Of a stretch of DNA of 64,000 nucleotides, positions 27,454-36,600 are shown in pieces (position 1 is the stretch's first letter; each line of letters begins with the position of its first letter). A program made the translations under genes and the position numbers. Source of the DNA: Arachidicoccus sp. (GTDB taxonomy: Bacteria > Bacteroidota > Bacteroidia > Chitinophagales > Chitinophagaceae); contig JAPWKH010000014.1 of NCBI GenBank assembly GCA_028283605.1, positions 186,001 to 250,000 on the forward strand, in the 5' to 3' direction. Under the pieces are notes generated by a model. It saw nothing but the letters and a program-made list of their open reading frames with translations. It was not told the DNA's origin and did not search any database.

Positions 27454-30400
27454 TTAGAATGTAACACTTAAACCTCCGGAAAATACTTTTTGTAACGGAT
27501 AAACATCTCCACCGGAGCCTCCGTCAACAGTTTCCGGGTCGAACATTTTTGCCATTTTTGTTCCTGTCCATAAATTTTCCCCAGATATATAAAAACGAAC
27601 GCTTTCTATGCTCCATTTTTTTACCAATGAAACCGGCAAAGTGTAACCGATCTGCAGGTTTTTCAAACGTATATAAGCGGCATTTTGTAAATAGCGGGTT
27701 TGTACTTGCTCATTTTTATTATCAAACAATGGGCGTGGGTAATAAGCGTTCAGGTTTTCGCCAAGCGGATCATCGGGATCATTACGAAAATAGTTTTCAT
27801 GCTGTACAAATCCGTCTGCCCACCATTGGCCGGATCCCGTTACTCCCCAGAAAAAAGGACTTCCCTGCCAGTAATCTCTTTTCATTACGCCCTGCAAAAA
27901 CATATTGATGTCAAAGCCCTTCCAGCTCGCATTTGCTGTAAATCCAAACATATACCGGGGGGTATTATTACCTATTACGTGCATATCGCCAGGATTTTTT
28001 ACTGTGCCGTCGCCGGTGTTTAATTTCCCGTCTTTATTGTAATCTTTATACATTATATCGCCGGCTGCCCATTTCGAACCCAGAGAATTTTGTCCGCCAT
28101 CCAAAGTAGCCAAATGCGTGTCCATTTCTGCCTGTGTCTTGGCAATCCCGATTGTAGTGTAGCCCCATATCTCGCCCAACTTGCGACCTTGCAAATAAGT
28201 AGTCAGGAATTCGTCGGGGTTTGGATATTTTGTAACGATCGTTTGATTATCTGAAAGCTGAAGACCAAAATTGTAACTAAGCCCGTTCTTCAAGTGATCT
28301 CCCCATGCAATTTGAGCTTCAAAACCATAAGTTTTTAAATTTGTATTGTTTGTCTGAGGGACGGCGGTTCCAAGTATGGCAGGTAATTTTGGTGCAGGCC
28401 CTACCATGTTCAGCGTTTTTCTGATAAAGTAATCAAAAGAACCTGTAAGCCGATTATTGAACATTCCTATATCTAATCCTAAATTGGAACTTTTAATACT
28501 CTCCCAGGTAAGGGTAGAACTTACAAGCCCCGGAGCATTTGCTGTATTCGGTCTGGCACCATTTACAAGCCAGCTTCCGTTTGCTGTTCCGACCGGCATG
28601 GTAACATAAGTGGGGTACCAATCATTGGTATTCTCATTTCCCAATTTGCCATAAGAGGCCCTGATCTTAAAAGTGTTTAAAATATTTTCATATTTTTTCC
28701 AAAAATATTCTTTAGCTACATTCCATCCTACAGAAAAGGATGGAGACAAAATCCATCTGTCATTTGAGCGGAAACGGGAGGAACCGTCATAGCGAATATC
28801 GCCTTCAAACAGATATTTTCCCATATAGTCATAATTTAGGCGGCCAAAAAAACCGGCAGTTGCCCATGCCTGATATTGTCCTGTAACAGCAGGGGAGATT
28901 GCTACCCCATTGGGATCTGTTCCGGATGTCGTATTTATCGTCGAAATTGCGGGCACAATGATTCCATCACGTTGAGCGCTTACATCCCTGTATTTAGTTG
29001 ACTCGGATTGGAAGCCTCCCATAATTTTAAAATTATGTTTGTCATTAAAACTCTTGTTATATTCCGAATAAAAATTAGTATTAAAATAATCTTCTTTATA
29101 CCCATATTCATACACATTTGAACTGGTAGAATAGAGATAAGGCACACTATTTACATCATGATTATATAATTGTTGAGAATCCCAATGATGGAAAATTATT
29201 TGCGAACGATAATCGCCTATGGCATATATTTTCCATCCTTTCAAAGGCTCAATCGTTAATTGCAATTGCTGATAGTCCCAATCGGTTTGTGTGTTATCCT
29301 TACCGCCTTGGGCCATAGCTAAGGCTGGAGAAGGCGAGCTGTATAAAAAACCGTTAGGATCGTAAAGCGGTAAAGTTGGCCAACCCTGTCTTGCCAAATC
29401 TTGATAGAAAGTCGTCGTCAGGGCAGAAGGCCTTTGGTAACTCTCGTGCAGGTATCGGTTGCTGTAACTTGCAGAAACGTAATCGCTGATCTTTGTATTG
29501 ATTTTTGCTGTAACGCCGTACCGGTCATAAAAATCCTGATTGAACTGCATCAACCCTTTCTTGCCCATGTAATTGCCGGAAACATAATATGTAGTATTTT
29601 GATTTCCGCCGCTAACGCTGATATTATGCTCTTGCGAAAAAGACTGGTCTCGGTACATGGCCTTATACCAATTTACATTGGCATTTCCCGTTGCATAACC
29701 ATCGCCCCAGTGTGAAGGATTGTTGGGGTCAGGTATAATACTCGTCGTTATTTTACCTGACTGATAATCCTGTATCCGCTGAAGCTGGTCCGCTCCAAAA
29801 AAAGCAGAACTTCCGCCGTTTACATTCGCGGCATTAATGTAAAGCGCCCAAGTGTAAGAATCCATTTGTTGCGGCAACAACACAGGACGGGAAGAATTAA
29901 AATTATCGTTATAATTTACTCTGATCTTTCCCACGCTTCCTTTTTTTGTGGTAATAAGTATCACACCGAATGCAGCGCGGCTGCCGTAAATAGCCGAAGC
30001 GCTCGCATCCTTCAGCACCGAAATACTTTCAACATCTTGCGGATTAATTGCAGTAATGGAGGCCTCCATTCCATCAATAAGAACTAAGGGGGCTGAGGAA
30101 GAAGTCCCTATTGTACCCGTTCCCCGAATATTTATAGTAGGAGAGGATTCAAGTGAACCATTGTTTTGCGAAATATTTAAACCAGGTGCCACCCCTTCCA
30201 GTGCTTGCGCCATATTTTGAACAGGGCGATTGGCGAGTTGTTTCATATCCACAGTACTAATGGCCCCTGTTACGTTAACTTTTTTCTGACTACCGTAGCC
30301 GACTACAACTATATCGTTTAAGGAGGGAAGATCGCTTTCGTTCAGTGATATATCTATGATTGCCTTTTCCCCTACGGTAATTTCCCGTATATGATATCCG

Positions 30401-30690
30401 ATAGCAGAGAATCGTAGCGTGTTTATCGGTGCTGCTTGAATTTCATAATTTCCGGCACTGTCGGTTACAGTACCAACATTTTGTCCGCTGATCGTTACGC
30501 TTACACCGGGAAGGGCTATACTTTTTGAATTAGTAACAGTGCCTTTTACCAGATGCCGATTTTGAGCAAATGTCATGGCAGGAAGCAGCACAAGTGCAAA
30601 GAACATCCATGCACATACGACTTTTCGGGGCAAAGCTATAAACTGCTGCCTGTAAAAGAAGTGAAAAAGTGAAAATGTAATTTTAATCAT
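27454..30690 (-). CDS. susC: SusC-like TonB-dependent oligosaccharide transporter
   Basis: The protein has 1078 residues. It has a signal peptide to about residue 42 (…LLPAMTFAQ), a carboxypeptidase-D-regulatory-like domain at about 45-125 (VKGTVTNSKSIALPGVSV), a TonB-box-like VVVGYGSQKK, a plug domain to about 255 (ALEGVAPGLNISQNN, IRGTGTIG, VLKDASASAIYGSRAAFGVI), then a 22-strand barrel ending in FSGGLSVTF with the aromatic C terminus. It imports oligosaccharides across the outer membrane with SusD. It is the first gene of the enzyme operon and is separated from the HTCS gene by IS630 copy 2. Confidence 0.95.
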   Translation of the reverse strand: MIKITFSLFHFFYRQQFIALPRKVVCAWMFFALVLLPAMTFAQNRHLVKGTVTNSKSIALPGVSVTISGQNVGTVTDSAGNYEIQAAPINTLRFSAIGYHIREITVGEKAIIDISLNESDLPSLNDIVVVGYGSQKKVNVTGAISTVDMKQLANRPVQNMAQALEGVAPGLNISQNNGSLESSPTINIRGTGTIGTSSSAPLVLIDGMEASITAINPQDVESISVLKDASASAIYGSRAAFGVILITTKKGSVGKIRVNYNDNFNSSRPVLLPQQMDSYTWALYINAANVNGGSSAFFGADQLQRIQDYQSGKITTSIIPDPNNPSHWGDGYATGNANVNWYKAMYRDQSFSQEHNISVSGGNQNTTYYVSGNYMGKKGLMQFNQDFYDRYGVTAKINTKISDYVSASYSNRYLHESYQRPSALTTTFYQDLARQGWPTLPLYDPNGFLYSSPSPALAMAQGGKDNTQTDWDYQQLQLTIEPLKGWKIYAIGDYRSQIIFHHWDSQQLYNHDVNSVPYLYSTSSNVYEYGYKEDYFNTNFYSEYNKSFNDKHNFKIMGGFQSESTKYRDVSAQRDGIIVPAISTINTTSGTDPNGVAISPAVTGQYQAWATAGFFGRLNYDYMGKYLFEGDIRYDGSSRFRSNDRWILSPSFSVGWNVAKEYFWKKYENILNTFKIRASYGKLGNENTNDWYPTYVTMPVGTANGSWLVNGARPNTANAPGLVSSTLTWESIKSSNLGLDIGMFNNRLTGSFDYFIRKTLNMVGPAPKLPAILGTAVPQTNNTNLKTYGFEAQIAWGDHLKNGLSYNFGLQLSDNQTIVTKYPNPDEFLTTYLQGRKLGEIWGYTTIGIAKTQAEMDTHLATLDGGQNSLGSKWAAGDIMYKDYNKDGKLNTGDGTVKNPGDMHVIGNNTPRYMFGFTANASWKGFDINMFLQGVMKRDYWQGSPFFWGVTGSGQWWADGFVQHENYFRNDPDDPLGENLNAYYPRPLFDNKNEQVQTRYLQNAAYIRLKNLQIGYTLPVSLVKKWSIESVRFYISGENLWTGTKMAKMFDPETVDGGSGGDVYPLQKVFSGGLSVTF

Positions 30691-30930
30691 ATAACAGGTT
30701 TAAAAATCATTAATAATATTGTAAACAATCAGTTTTTCGGATGATGCGCACTGCCGTTGTTTTTTTTCATTTGAAGCATAAAATGTTTTTATTTGTTTTA
30801 AATTTTTTGAATCATTACTAACGTTAGTACAAAATAACACATTCCCGATAGCCTGAATCGGGGTAAAAACGGTAAAAAAGGAGGTAATTTTTAGGATTTA
30901 TTAAGAATAAAGGGGGAAATGTTAATTATA
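30691..30930. promoter_or_regulatory. susC upstream region with palindrome and inverted repeat
   Basis: A perfect 14-bp palindrome TACTAACGTTAGTA lies at 30816-30829, and a second inverted repeat CCCGAT...ATCGGG at 30844-30862. Both are about 130-170 bases upstream of the susC start and before the IS. A palindrome of this type suits a dimeric repressor or the HTCS. No fully convincing -33/-7 pair was found for susC. Confidence 0.4.
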
Positions 30931-30975
30931 TAGTTAAATCATAATAATTTGTTATATTCTTTGTATTTTTGTATT

Positions 30976-31302
30976 ATGTCGTATTCTATAGATTTCCGCA
31001 AACAATTATTTAAGATTAAGCGTCAGGAAAAGCTCACATTTCAAGAAACTGCAGAAAGATTTGGTATTCCCATAAGGACGTTGTTTAGATGGCAAAAATG
31101 TATAAATCCTAAAACAAAGCGGAACAAACCTTCAACAAAAATAGATATGGAGGCATTGCGAAAAGATGTTGAGCAACATCCGGATCATTATCAATATGAG
31201 AGAGCGAGGAAGTTTGGGGTGGGACAAAGCACGATATTTTATGCCCTAAAGCGTTTGGGAATCAGTTGTAAAAAAAACGCTGTTTCATCCCAAAGCAGAT
31301 GA
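30976..31302 (+). CDS. IS630 transposase, first reading frame (copy 2)
   Basis: Helix-turn-helix part of the transposase, 108 residues from ATG 30976; it differs from copy 1 by K for N in RQEKLTFQ. The A8 run before the frame switch (31270-31277) is preserved exactly as in copy 1. Confidence 0.88.
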   Translation: MSYSIDFRKQLFKIKRQEKLTFQETAERFGIPIRTLFRWQKCINPKTKRNKPSTKIDMEALRKDVEQHPDHYQYERARKFGVGQSTIFYALKRLGISCKKNAVSSQSR

Positions 31303-31804
31303 ACTCTCCAGGCTTATCTTCCAACTTAAATTATTGCGCTATGAGCGGATCGAAAAAAGACCTGTTGTTTATTTAGATGAAAGTGGGTTTTCGGCAGATG
31401 CGCCCAGAGGAAATGGCTACAGTCAAAAAGGGAAGAAATGTTATGGCTGTAAAGGCTGGCACGCAAGAGGAAGGCTAAACGCTATCGGAGCGATAACAAA
31501 CTTCAAGCTACTCAATGTATGTTTATTTGATTGTAACATAGATGCCGATGTATTCTATGGCTGGCTTACACAGCAATTATTACCTGCTATTGCTCCAAAC
31601 TCGGTTATTGTACTTGACAATGCAACATTTCACAAGCGGGATGATGCTTTGCGGGCTGTGCAAAAGCAAGGACATATTTTGGAGTTTCTCCCACTTTACA
31701 GCCCCGACCTTAATCCAATAGAAAAGAAATGGGCACAGGCCAAAAGTATCAGAAGGAAATTTGGATATACTCCTGAAGAACTTTTTATTTACACTGATTT
31801 ATGA
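31278..31804 (+). CDS. IS630 transposase, catalytic DDE reading frame (copy 2)
   Basis: Catalytic part with D (YLDESGF), D (VLDNATFHK) and E (NPIEKKWAQAK). It differs from copy 1 by P to L (FLPLYSPD), D to G (GCKGWH) and C to Y changes. All catalytic residues are kept, so both copies may be active. Confidence 0.85.
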
Positions 31805-31847
31805 CGGTTTATTCTGATTTAACTATATCTCAAGAAAGATTAAACTT

Positions 31848-34800
31848 CTATTTAGAAACACTGTCTCCTAACGAAAAAGATTTTTGAAAAGGCTTTCTAT
31901 ACTTTTTAATATAGGCCGAGGGGGGTAGCCCGAAAAGTTTCTGAAATTGGGTGCGGAAATATTTCACATCGTTAAAACCGACCATAATTGCGGTTTCATT
32001 TACATTATTAGTAGTATTTATGAAAAGCTCTGCTGCTTTTCTCAAACGAACGAATCTTACAAAACCACTGACAGAATAACCGGAGATATGATGTATCTTT
32101 TTATACAAGTTTGAATGGCTCATGTACATTTCATCTGCCAGTTTTTTAATTTCAAACTGGTCATCGTCCAGATGCTCTTCGACAAAAAATATACATTTAT
32201 CTAAAAATTCCTTGTCTTCTGGAGAGATGTATTGATTATTTTGCTGTAAGGTGATTTCGTTATAAAAATATTTTTGCAGGTTGTTTTTGATTTTCAAAAG
32301 GTTATTAACCCGTGCAATAAGCAATTCTTTTTCAAAAGGCTTGATAATATAATCATCCGCGCCGGATTCCACGCATCTCAATTTAACTTCCGAAGAAACT
32401 TCGGCCGTAAGCATGATGACCGGAATATGGCTGAAATTTTCGTCATTCTTAATTAAACCACAAATTTCATCGCCATACATGCCCGGCATTACCAAATCCA
32501 AAATGACCAAATCAGGAAGATACTTTTTGATTTTTTCTACGACAATTTTTCCGTTATCGGCTTCGATTATTTTAAAGTCTTTTTCAAATATCGTTTTTAC
32601 ATAATTTCTTATTTCTTCATTATCATCTGCTATTAATATTTTCTTTTTGATTACAAGCAATTCATTTTGTTCCGGAAGCTTGTCGGGAACAACACCTACT
32701 TTTATCGCTTCCGTCAATTCATCCTCCGGCAATATATCTTCCATAATACCTTTTTCTGTTGTTTCACTTTCGACGATCTGAATATTCCCGAAATGCGCTT
32801 TCCCCTTTTTTAATTCAATGGTAAAAGTCGTGCCTTTTCCTATTTCGCTTGTGAAACTTATTTGCCCTTGATGCTTGTCGATAAAATCCTTTACCAAAAA
32901 TAATCCGATACCGAAACCTGTTCTGGCGTGGCTTTCCAGTGAATGAATCTGGTAATATTTTTTAAATACTTTTTCGCCCGTTTCTTTAGGGATACCTTGA
33001 CCTGAATCTGCGATTAAAATTTTTACCGTTTCATCTGACTCTTCGATCTTTAATTCGATGCGGCCTTTTTCCGGAGTGTATTTCATGGCATTGGATAGCA
33101 AATTGAAGAGCGCTATTTCTAATTTTTCATAATCGCCGTAAACAAATATGCATTCATTTTCACAACTAAGTTTATAGTTAATATTTTTTATTCTCGCCTG
33201 ATAAGCAAAACTGTCATATACTTCTTTTGTCAAGTGAGACAGATTAATTTTTCGTACATCCAATTCGATTTGTTCCACATCGGCTTTTCTGAACATCAGC
33301 AACTGGCCGGCCAAAGAAAGCATTCTCCTGGAGTTTTTATATACGGTTTTAATTTCTTCCGGATGATTATCCTCGTCCACATTCCTCATCATTTCCTTGA
33401 CCGGATTGATGATAAGCGTAAGCATGGTGCGGAATTCATGAGAGATATTGGTAAAGAATGATATCTTTCTTTCGGTCAATTCTTTTTCCGCTTCGGCATT
33501 CATGCGCGTAAGTTTCATCTCGTATTCAAGTTTGGTCTGTCGTTGCTTGTATTTTAAATAAAAATAAATGGCGGAAGCAAATGCCAATGTATATAAAAAA
33601 TATGCCCACCACGTACGGTACCACGGCGGAAGAATTTTTATATGAATGATTCTTTCCTTGCCGCTCCAGCTCCCATCAACATTTGTAGCTTTGATATGTA
33701 AAGTATAATTGCCTTCGTATAAACGTGAATAATTAGCAATACGAGTCTTACTGACATAACTCCAATTTTTGTCCCATCCTTCCAGAAAATAAGAATATAC
33801 TAGGCTGCCCGGCGCTGAATAACCCAGACCCGCGAAACTGATTGACAACGTAGCTTTATTAAACGGAATACTGACGGATTCCACATCGACAGGGGTATAG
33901 CCATACTTTAAATAAGGCGTATTTTCGATAGGTACATCATTAATCTTAAAATCGGTTATTAATAATGGCGGATGCACAATGATTTTTTTGATCGCTTCGG
34001 GATTAAATTTATTGAAGCCGCCGACGCCACCAAACAAAAGCTCTCCATCACTTAACTTAAGTGCGGCATTATAATTGAATTGGTTGCTTTGCAACCCATC
34101 ATTTGCACTGAAATTTGTAAATGAATGTGTCAGAATATCAAGTTTGGATAGTCCGTTAAAAGTGCTACACCACAAGTTTCCTTCTGCATCTTCTATAATA
34201 TTAAGTACGGAATTGCTTTGCAATCCATCGGCTTCTGTATAATGTTTAAATGTTTTGTTTGCTGCATTGTACAACATTAAGCCGCCGCCTTCTGTGCCTA
34301 CCCATAATTGATGATTTTTATCTTCAATAATTGCACGTACGGGATAGTCGGTGTTTATATATAAATGATGCTTGTAAAGTGTATCTATTTTTATGAGCTG
34401 ATTGTAATTACCTGCCCACAGATTGCTTTTTGAATCTTCGTACAATGTATGAATATTGGTAAGTGAATTATCAAATAATTCAAATTCATTTTTCGATTCA
34501 TTAAAAAGAAAAAGTGCATCGTCTTTGGTGCTACCTGCCCATATATGATGATGCGAATCTTCATAAAGTTTCCACAAGTTGATATTGTATTTTCTTCTTA
34601 TCGGATTATAACAGGGATAATGAATGAAGTCGTTTGTAACTCTATTGAACAAATCTATTCCGCCACTGAATGATGCCACCCAAAGCCTGTTCTTATAATC
34701 ACGCAAAATACTTACCACATAGTTGCTCGAGAGAGATTTGGGGTTGTTTGGGTGGTGCGTATAATTGGTAAATGTATTCGTTGCAGGATTCCAATAACTC

Positions 34801-35921
34801 AGCCCGCCGCCGTCGGTTCCGATCCAGATATTGTTTTTTTCGTCTTCACAAAAAGAAAGAGCGAAATTGCTCACAAGCGTGTTCTTTGCAAAGAGATCTC
34901 GTTTTATCGTATGAAATAAATCGGGCTTTTCGTTTATAATGCTGACGCCGCCCCTTAATGTTGCTATCCATTTTCTATGGTTGTTGTCTTCATATACTGC
35001 GTAAACTGCATTGCTTTTAAGATTGTTATCTTCGCTTTGCACGATAGAACAAACTTTATTCCCGTTTGCGCAAACTTCGGCCAAGCCATCGCCATCTGTG
35101 GATATCCAGATATTACCTCCTTTATCTTGTAACAAATTTGTGATATTACTATGTGTAAATTTTAGATAAGGATATGATATTTGATTAGTAGTAATACTGT
35201 ATTCAAAAAGTCCGTTCTCTGTCCCTATTAAAAGATTGTTTTGTTTAGATAGATAAAGCAGTTTTGTTGCATCATTAATATTGTCAGAGAGTAATCTTAT
35301 GGAATTATCTGCAAGATTAAATATATATAAACCTTTATTCTTGATAAATAACAGCAACATATTATCTTTATATAGACAAATAGCAGATGCATTATACTTC
35401 ACTAAATGATTAAAAGCAATTTGTTCAAAAATAGTTTTACTTTTTCTCAATACAAGCAACCCGTTGTCTTCCGTTGCAATAAAGGCATTTCCATTTTCAT
35501 CAACTTCTATTTCTTTTACCCGTGAATCTATCTCGCGTGCCTTTTTCTCGCCAAAAGGCAAATAATAAACCCTATGAAATTGGAGATTATTGTAATCAAA
35601 TAGGCTTAATCCTTTGAGTGTGCCTACCCAAATAGAGTGGGCGTTGTTTTCTTTTAACGCAACAATATGATTATTAATCAGTGAAGTAGAATCTTGCCAT
35701 TTGTTGCGAAAAACTTTAAATTCATAACTATCATACCTGTTAAGTCCATCGTAAGTTCCCATCCACATAAAGCCATATTTGTCCTGTAGTAAACAAGTAA
35801 CGGAGTTGTTGGACAATCCTTCAGTTACGTCAATATTTGTTAGAGACAAAGAATCGTTCTGAGCCTTAGAACTTGTAATTAAAAAAAAGACAGAAGCAAC
35901 AAAAGCAAAAAATTTACACAT
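31848..35921 (-). CDS. Hybrid two-component system sensor/regulator (HTCS) of the PUL
   Basis: This single protein of 1357 residues holds a whole signalling pathway. It has a signal peptide (1-20), two seven-bladed beta-propellers of Reg_prop repeats (about 25-690; recurrent DKYGFMWMGTYDGLNRY-type motifs), a Y_Y_Y domain (about 695-765), and one transmembrane helix (WWAYFLYTLAFASAIYFYL). The cytoplasmic part has a His kinase with phospho-acceptor SHEFRTMLTLI and HATPase motifs (NAMKYTPEKG, GFGIGLFLVKDFI), a receiver domain with DD near its start and the phospho-Asp in LVILDLVMPG, and a C-terminal AraC HTH (AIMVGFNDVKYFRTQFQKLFG). HTCS proteins bind the breakdown oligosaccharide in the periplasm and activate the adjacent susCD operon. 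Here IS630 copy 2 lies between. Confidence 0.95.
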   Translation of the reverse strand: MCKFFAFVASVFFLITSSKAQNDSLSLTNIDVTEGLSNNSVTCLLQDKYGFMWMGTYDGLNRYDSYEFKVFRNKWQDSTSLINNHIVALKENNAHSIWVGTLKGLSLFDYNNLQFHRVYYLPFGEKKAREIDSRVKEIEVDENGNAFIATEDNGLLVLRKSKTIFEQIAFNHLVKYNASAICLYKDNMLLLFIKNKGLYIFNLADNSIRLLSDNINDATKLLYLSKQNNLLIGTENGLFEYSITTNQISYPYLKFTHSNITNLLQDKGGNIWISTDGDGLAEVCANGNKVCSIVQSEDNNLKSNAVYAVYEDNNHRKWIATLRGGVSIINEKPDLFHTIKRDLFAKNTLVSNFALSFCEDEKNNIWIGTDGGGLSYWNPATNTFTNYTHHPNNPKSLSSNYVVSILRDYKNRLWVASFSGGIDLFNRVTNDFIHYPCYNPIRRKYNINLWKLYEDSHHHIWAGSTKDDALFLFNESKNEFELFDNSLTNIHTLYEDSKSNLWAGNYNQLIKIDTLYKHHLYINTDYPVRAIIEDKNHQLWVGTEGGGLMLYNAANKTFKHYTEADGLQSNSVLNIIEDAEGNLWCSTFNGLSKLDILTHSFTNFSANDGLQSNQFNYNAALKLSDGELLFGGVGGFNKFNPEAIKKIIVHPPLLITDFKINDVPIENTPYLKYGYTPVDVESVSIPFNKATLSISFAGLGYSAPGSLVYSYFLEGWDKNWSYVSKTRIANYSRLYEGNYTLHIKATNVDGSWSGKERIIHIKILPPWYRTWWAYFLYTLAFASAIYFYLKYKQRQTKLEYEMKLTRMNAEAEKELTERKISFFTNISHEFRTMLTLIINPVKEMMRNVDEDNHPEEIKTVYKNSRRMLSLAGQLLMFRKADVEQIELDVRKINLSHLTKEVYDSFAYQARIKNINYKLSCENECIFVYGDYEKLEIALFNLLSNAMKYTPEKGRIELKIEESDETVKILIADSGQGIPKETGEKVFKKYYQIHSLESHARTGFGIGLFLVKDFIDKHQGQISFTSEIGKGTTFTIELKKGKAHFGNIQIVESETTEKGIMEDILPEDELTEAIKVGVVPDKLPEQNELLVIKKKILIADDNEEIRNYVKTIFEKDFKIIEADNGKIVVEKIKKYLPDLVILDLVMPGMYGDEICGLIKNDENFSHIPVIMLTAEVSSEVKLRCVESGADDYIIKPFEKELLIARVNNLLKIKNNLQKYFYNEITLQQNNQYISPEDKEFLDKCIFFVEEHLDDDQFEIKKLADEMYMSHSNLYKKIHHISGYSVSGFVRFVRLRKAAELFINTTNNVNETAIMVGFNDVKYFRTQFQKLFGLPPSAYIKKYRKPFQKSFSLGDSVSK

Positions 35922-36600
35922 ACAATTTATAAATCTTTCTCTGAATTTTGAGAGTGTAAAGTAAGTATTTCCTAACTAATATTAATTATTGATAGGTAAA
36001 TAAGCAGGCAGTAGGATAAGCACCAAAATTCTCATTATTGCGATGAATTAATCTTCTTATAACAGAAACAAGATTTTTATTTGTTATAAAGATGCTAGAA
36101 GTAAATAGAGCTATACAATATTCCTCAAGATATTACCTGCATTAACATAACAAAAGACCACTCTTAAATAAATTTCCCCGCATCAAACTCCAGACACTCT
36201 TTTGTGTTTACATATCCTAATTTATTACTTAAAATCCTTGAGTTCCTAATATTGAATGTCGGGATATTTCTGATATATCCAATAATGAATTTTACTCGAT
36301 TCAATAAAAGTGCTTAAGTCTGCAACGAATCCATTGTTTATATGACTGTTGATAAATTCTGTTGGATAATTTTTCAAAGTAAGAATATGACGCATCACTA
36401 CAAATTGTTTCGCCTTCACAGGTGTTTGTACTGATTCTTGCAGAAAGTAAAATCTTCTTCAAACATGTCATTGTATTGTTCCGCTGTTCAGGTAGCAGAT
36501 TAAAAATTTAACACACTAAATTTTCAATCCTCGACTTTTTAATTATATACTTATTAGAGATACTCCCGTACATCAGAAAAATAGCTATGTAAAACTCCTT
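35922..36600. other. Intergenic region with a decayed gene remnant
   Basis: On the minus strand a protein-like reading runs from about 36490 to a TAG at 36246-36248: TAEQYNDMFEEDFT, a frameshift near 36440, then FLQESVQTPVKAKQFVV and FVADLSTFIESSKIHYWIYQKYP. It has no start and at least one frame change, so it is a pseudogene fragment of unknown family. 35922-36245 shows only AT-rich sequence, the HTCS upstream region. Confidence 0.4.

Larger units (their letters stand above)
30931..31825 (+). mobile_element. IS630-family insertion sequence, copy 2 (895 bp)
   Basis: It has the same inverted-repeat ends as copy 1, with TA flanks at 30929-30930 and 31826-31827. The insertion is 20 bases beyond the stop of the HTCS gene, so neither that gene nor susC is cut. 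It differs from copy 1 by a few substitutions, for example AAAGCTC for AAATCTC near 31030. It is in direct orientation to copies 1 and 3. Confidence 0.93.
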
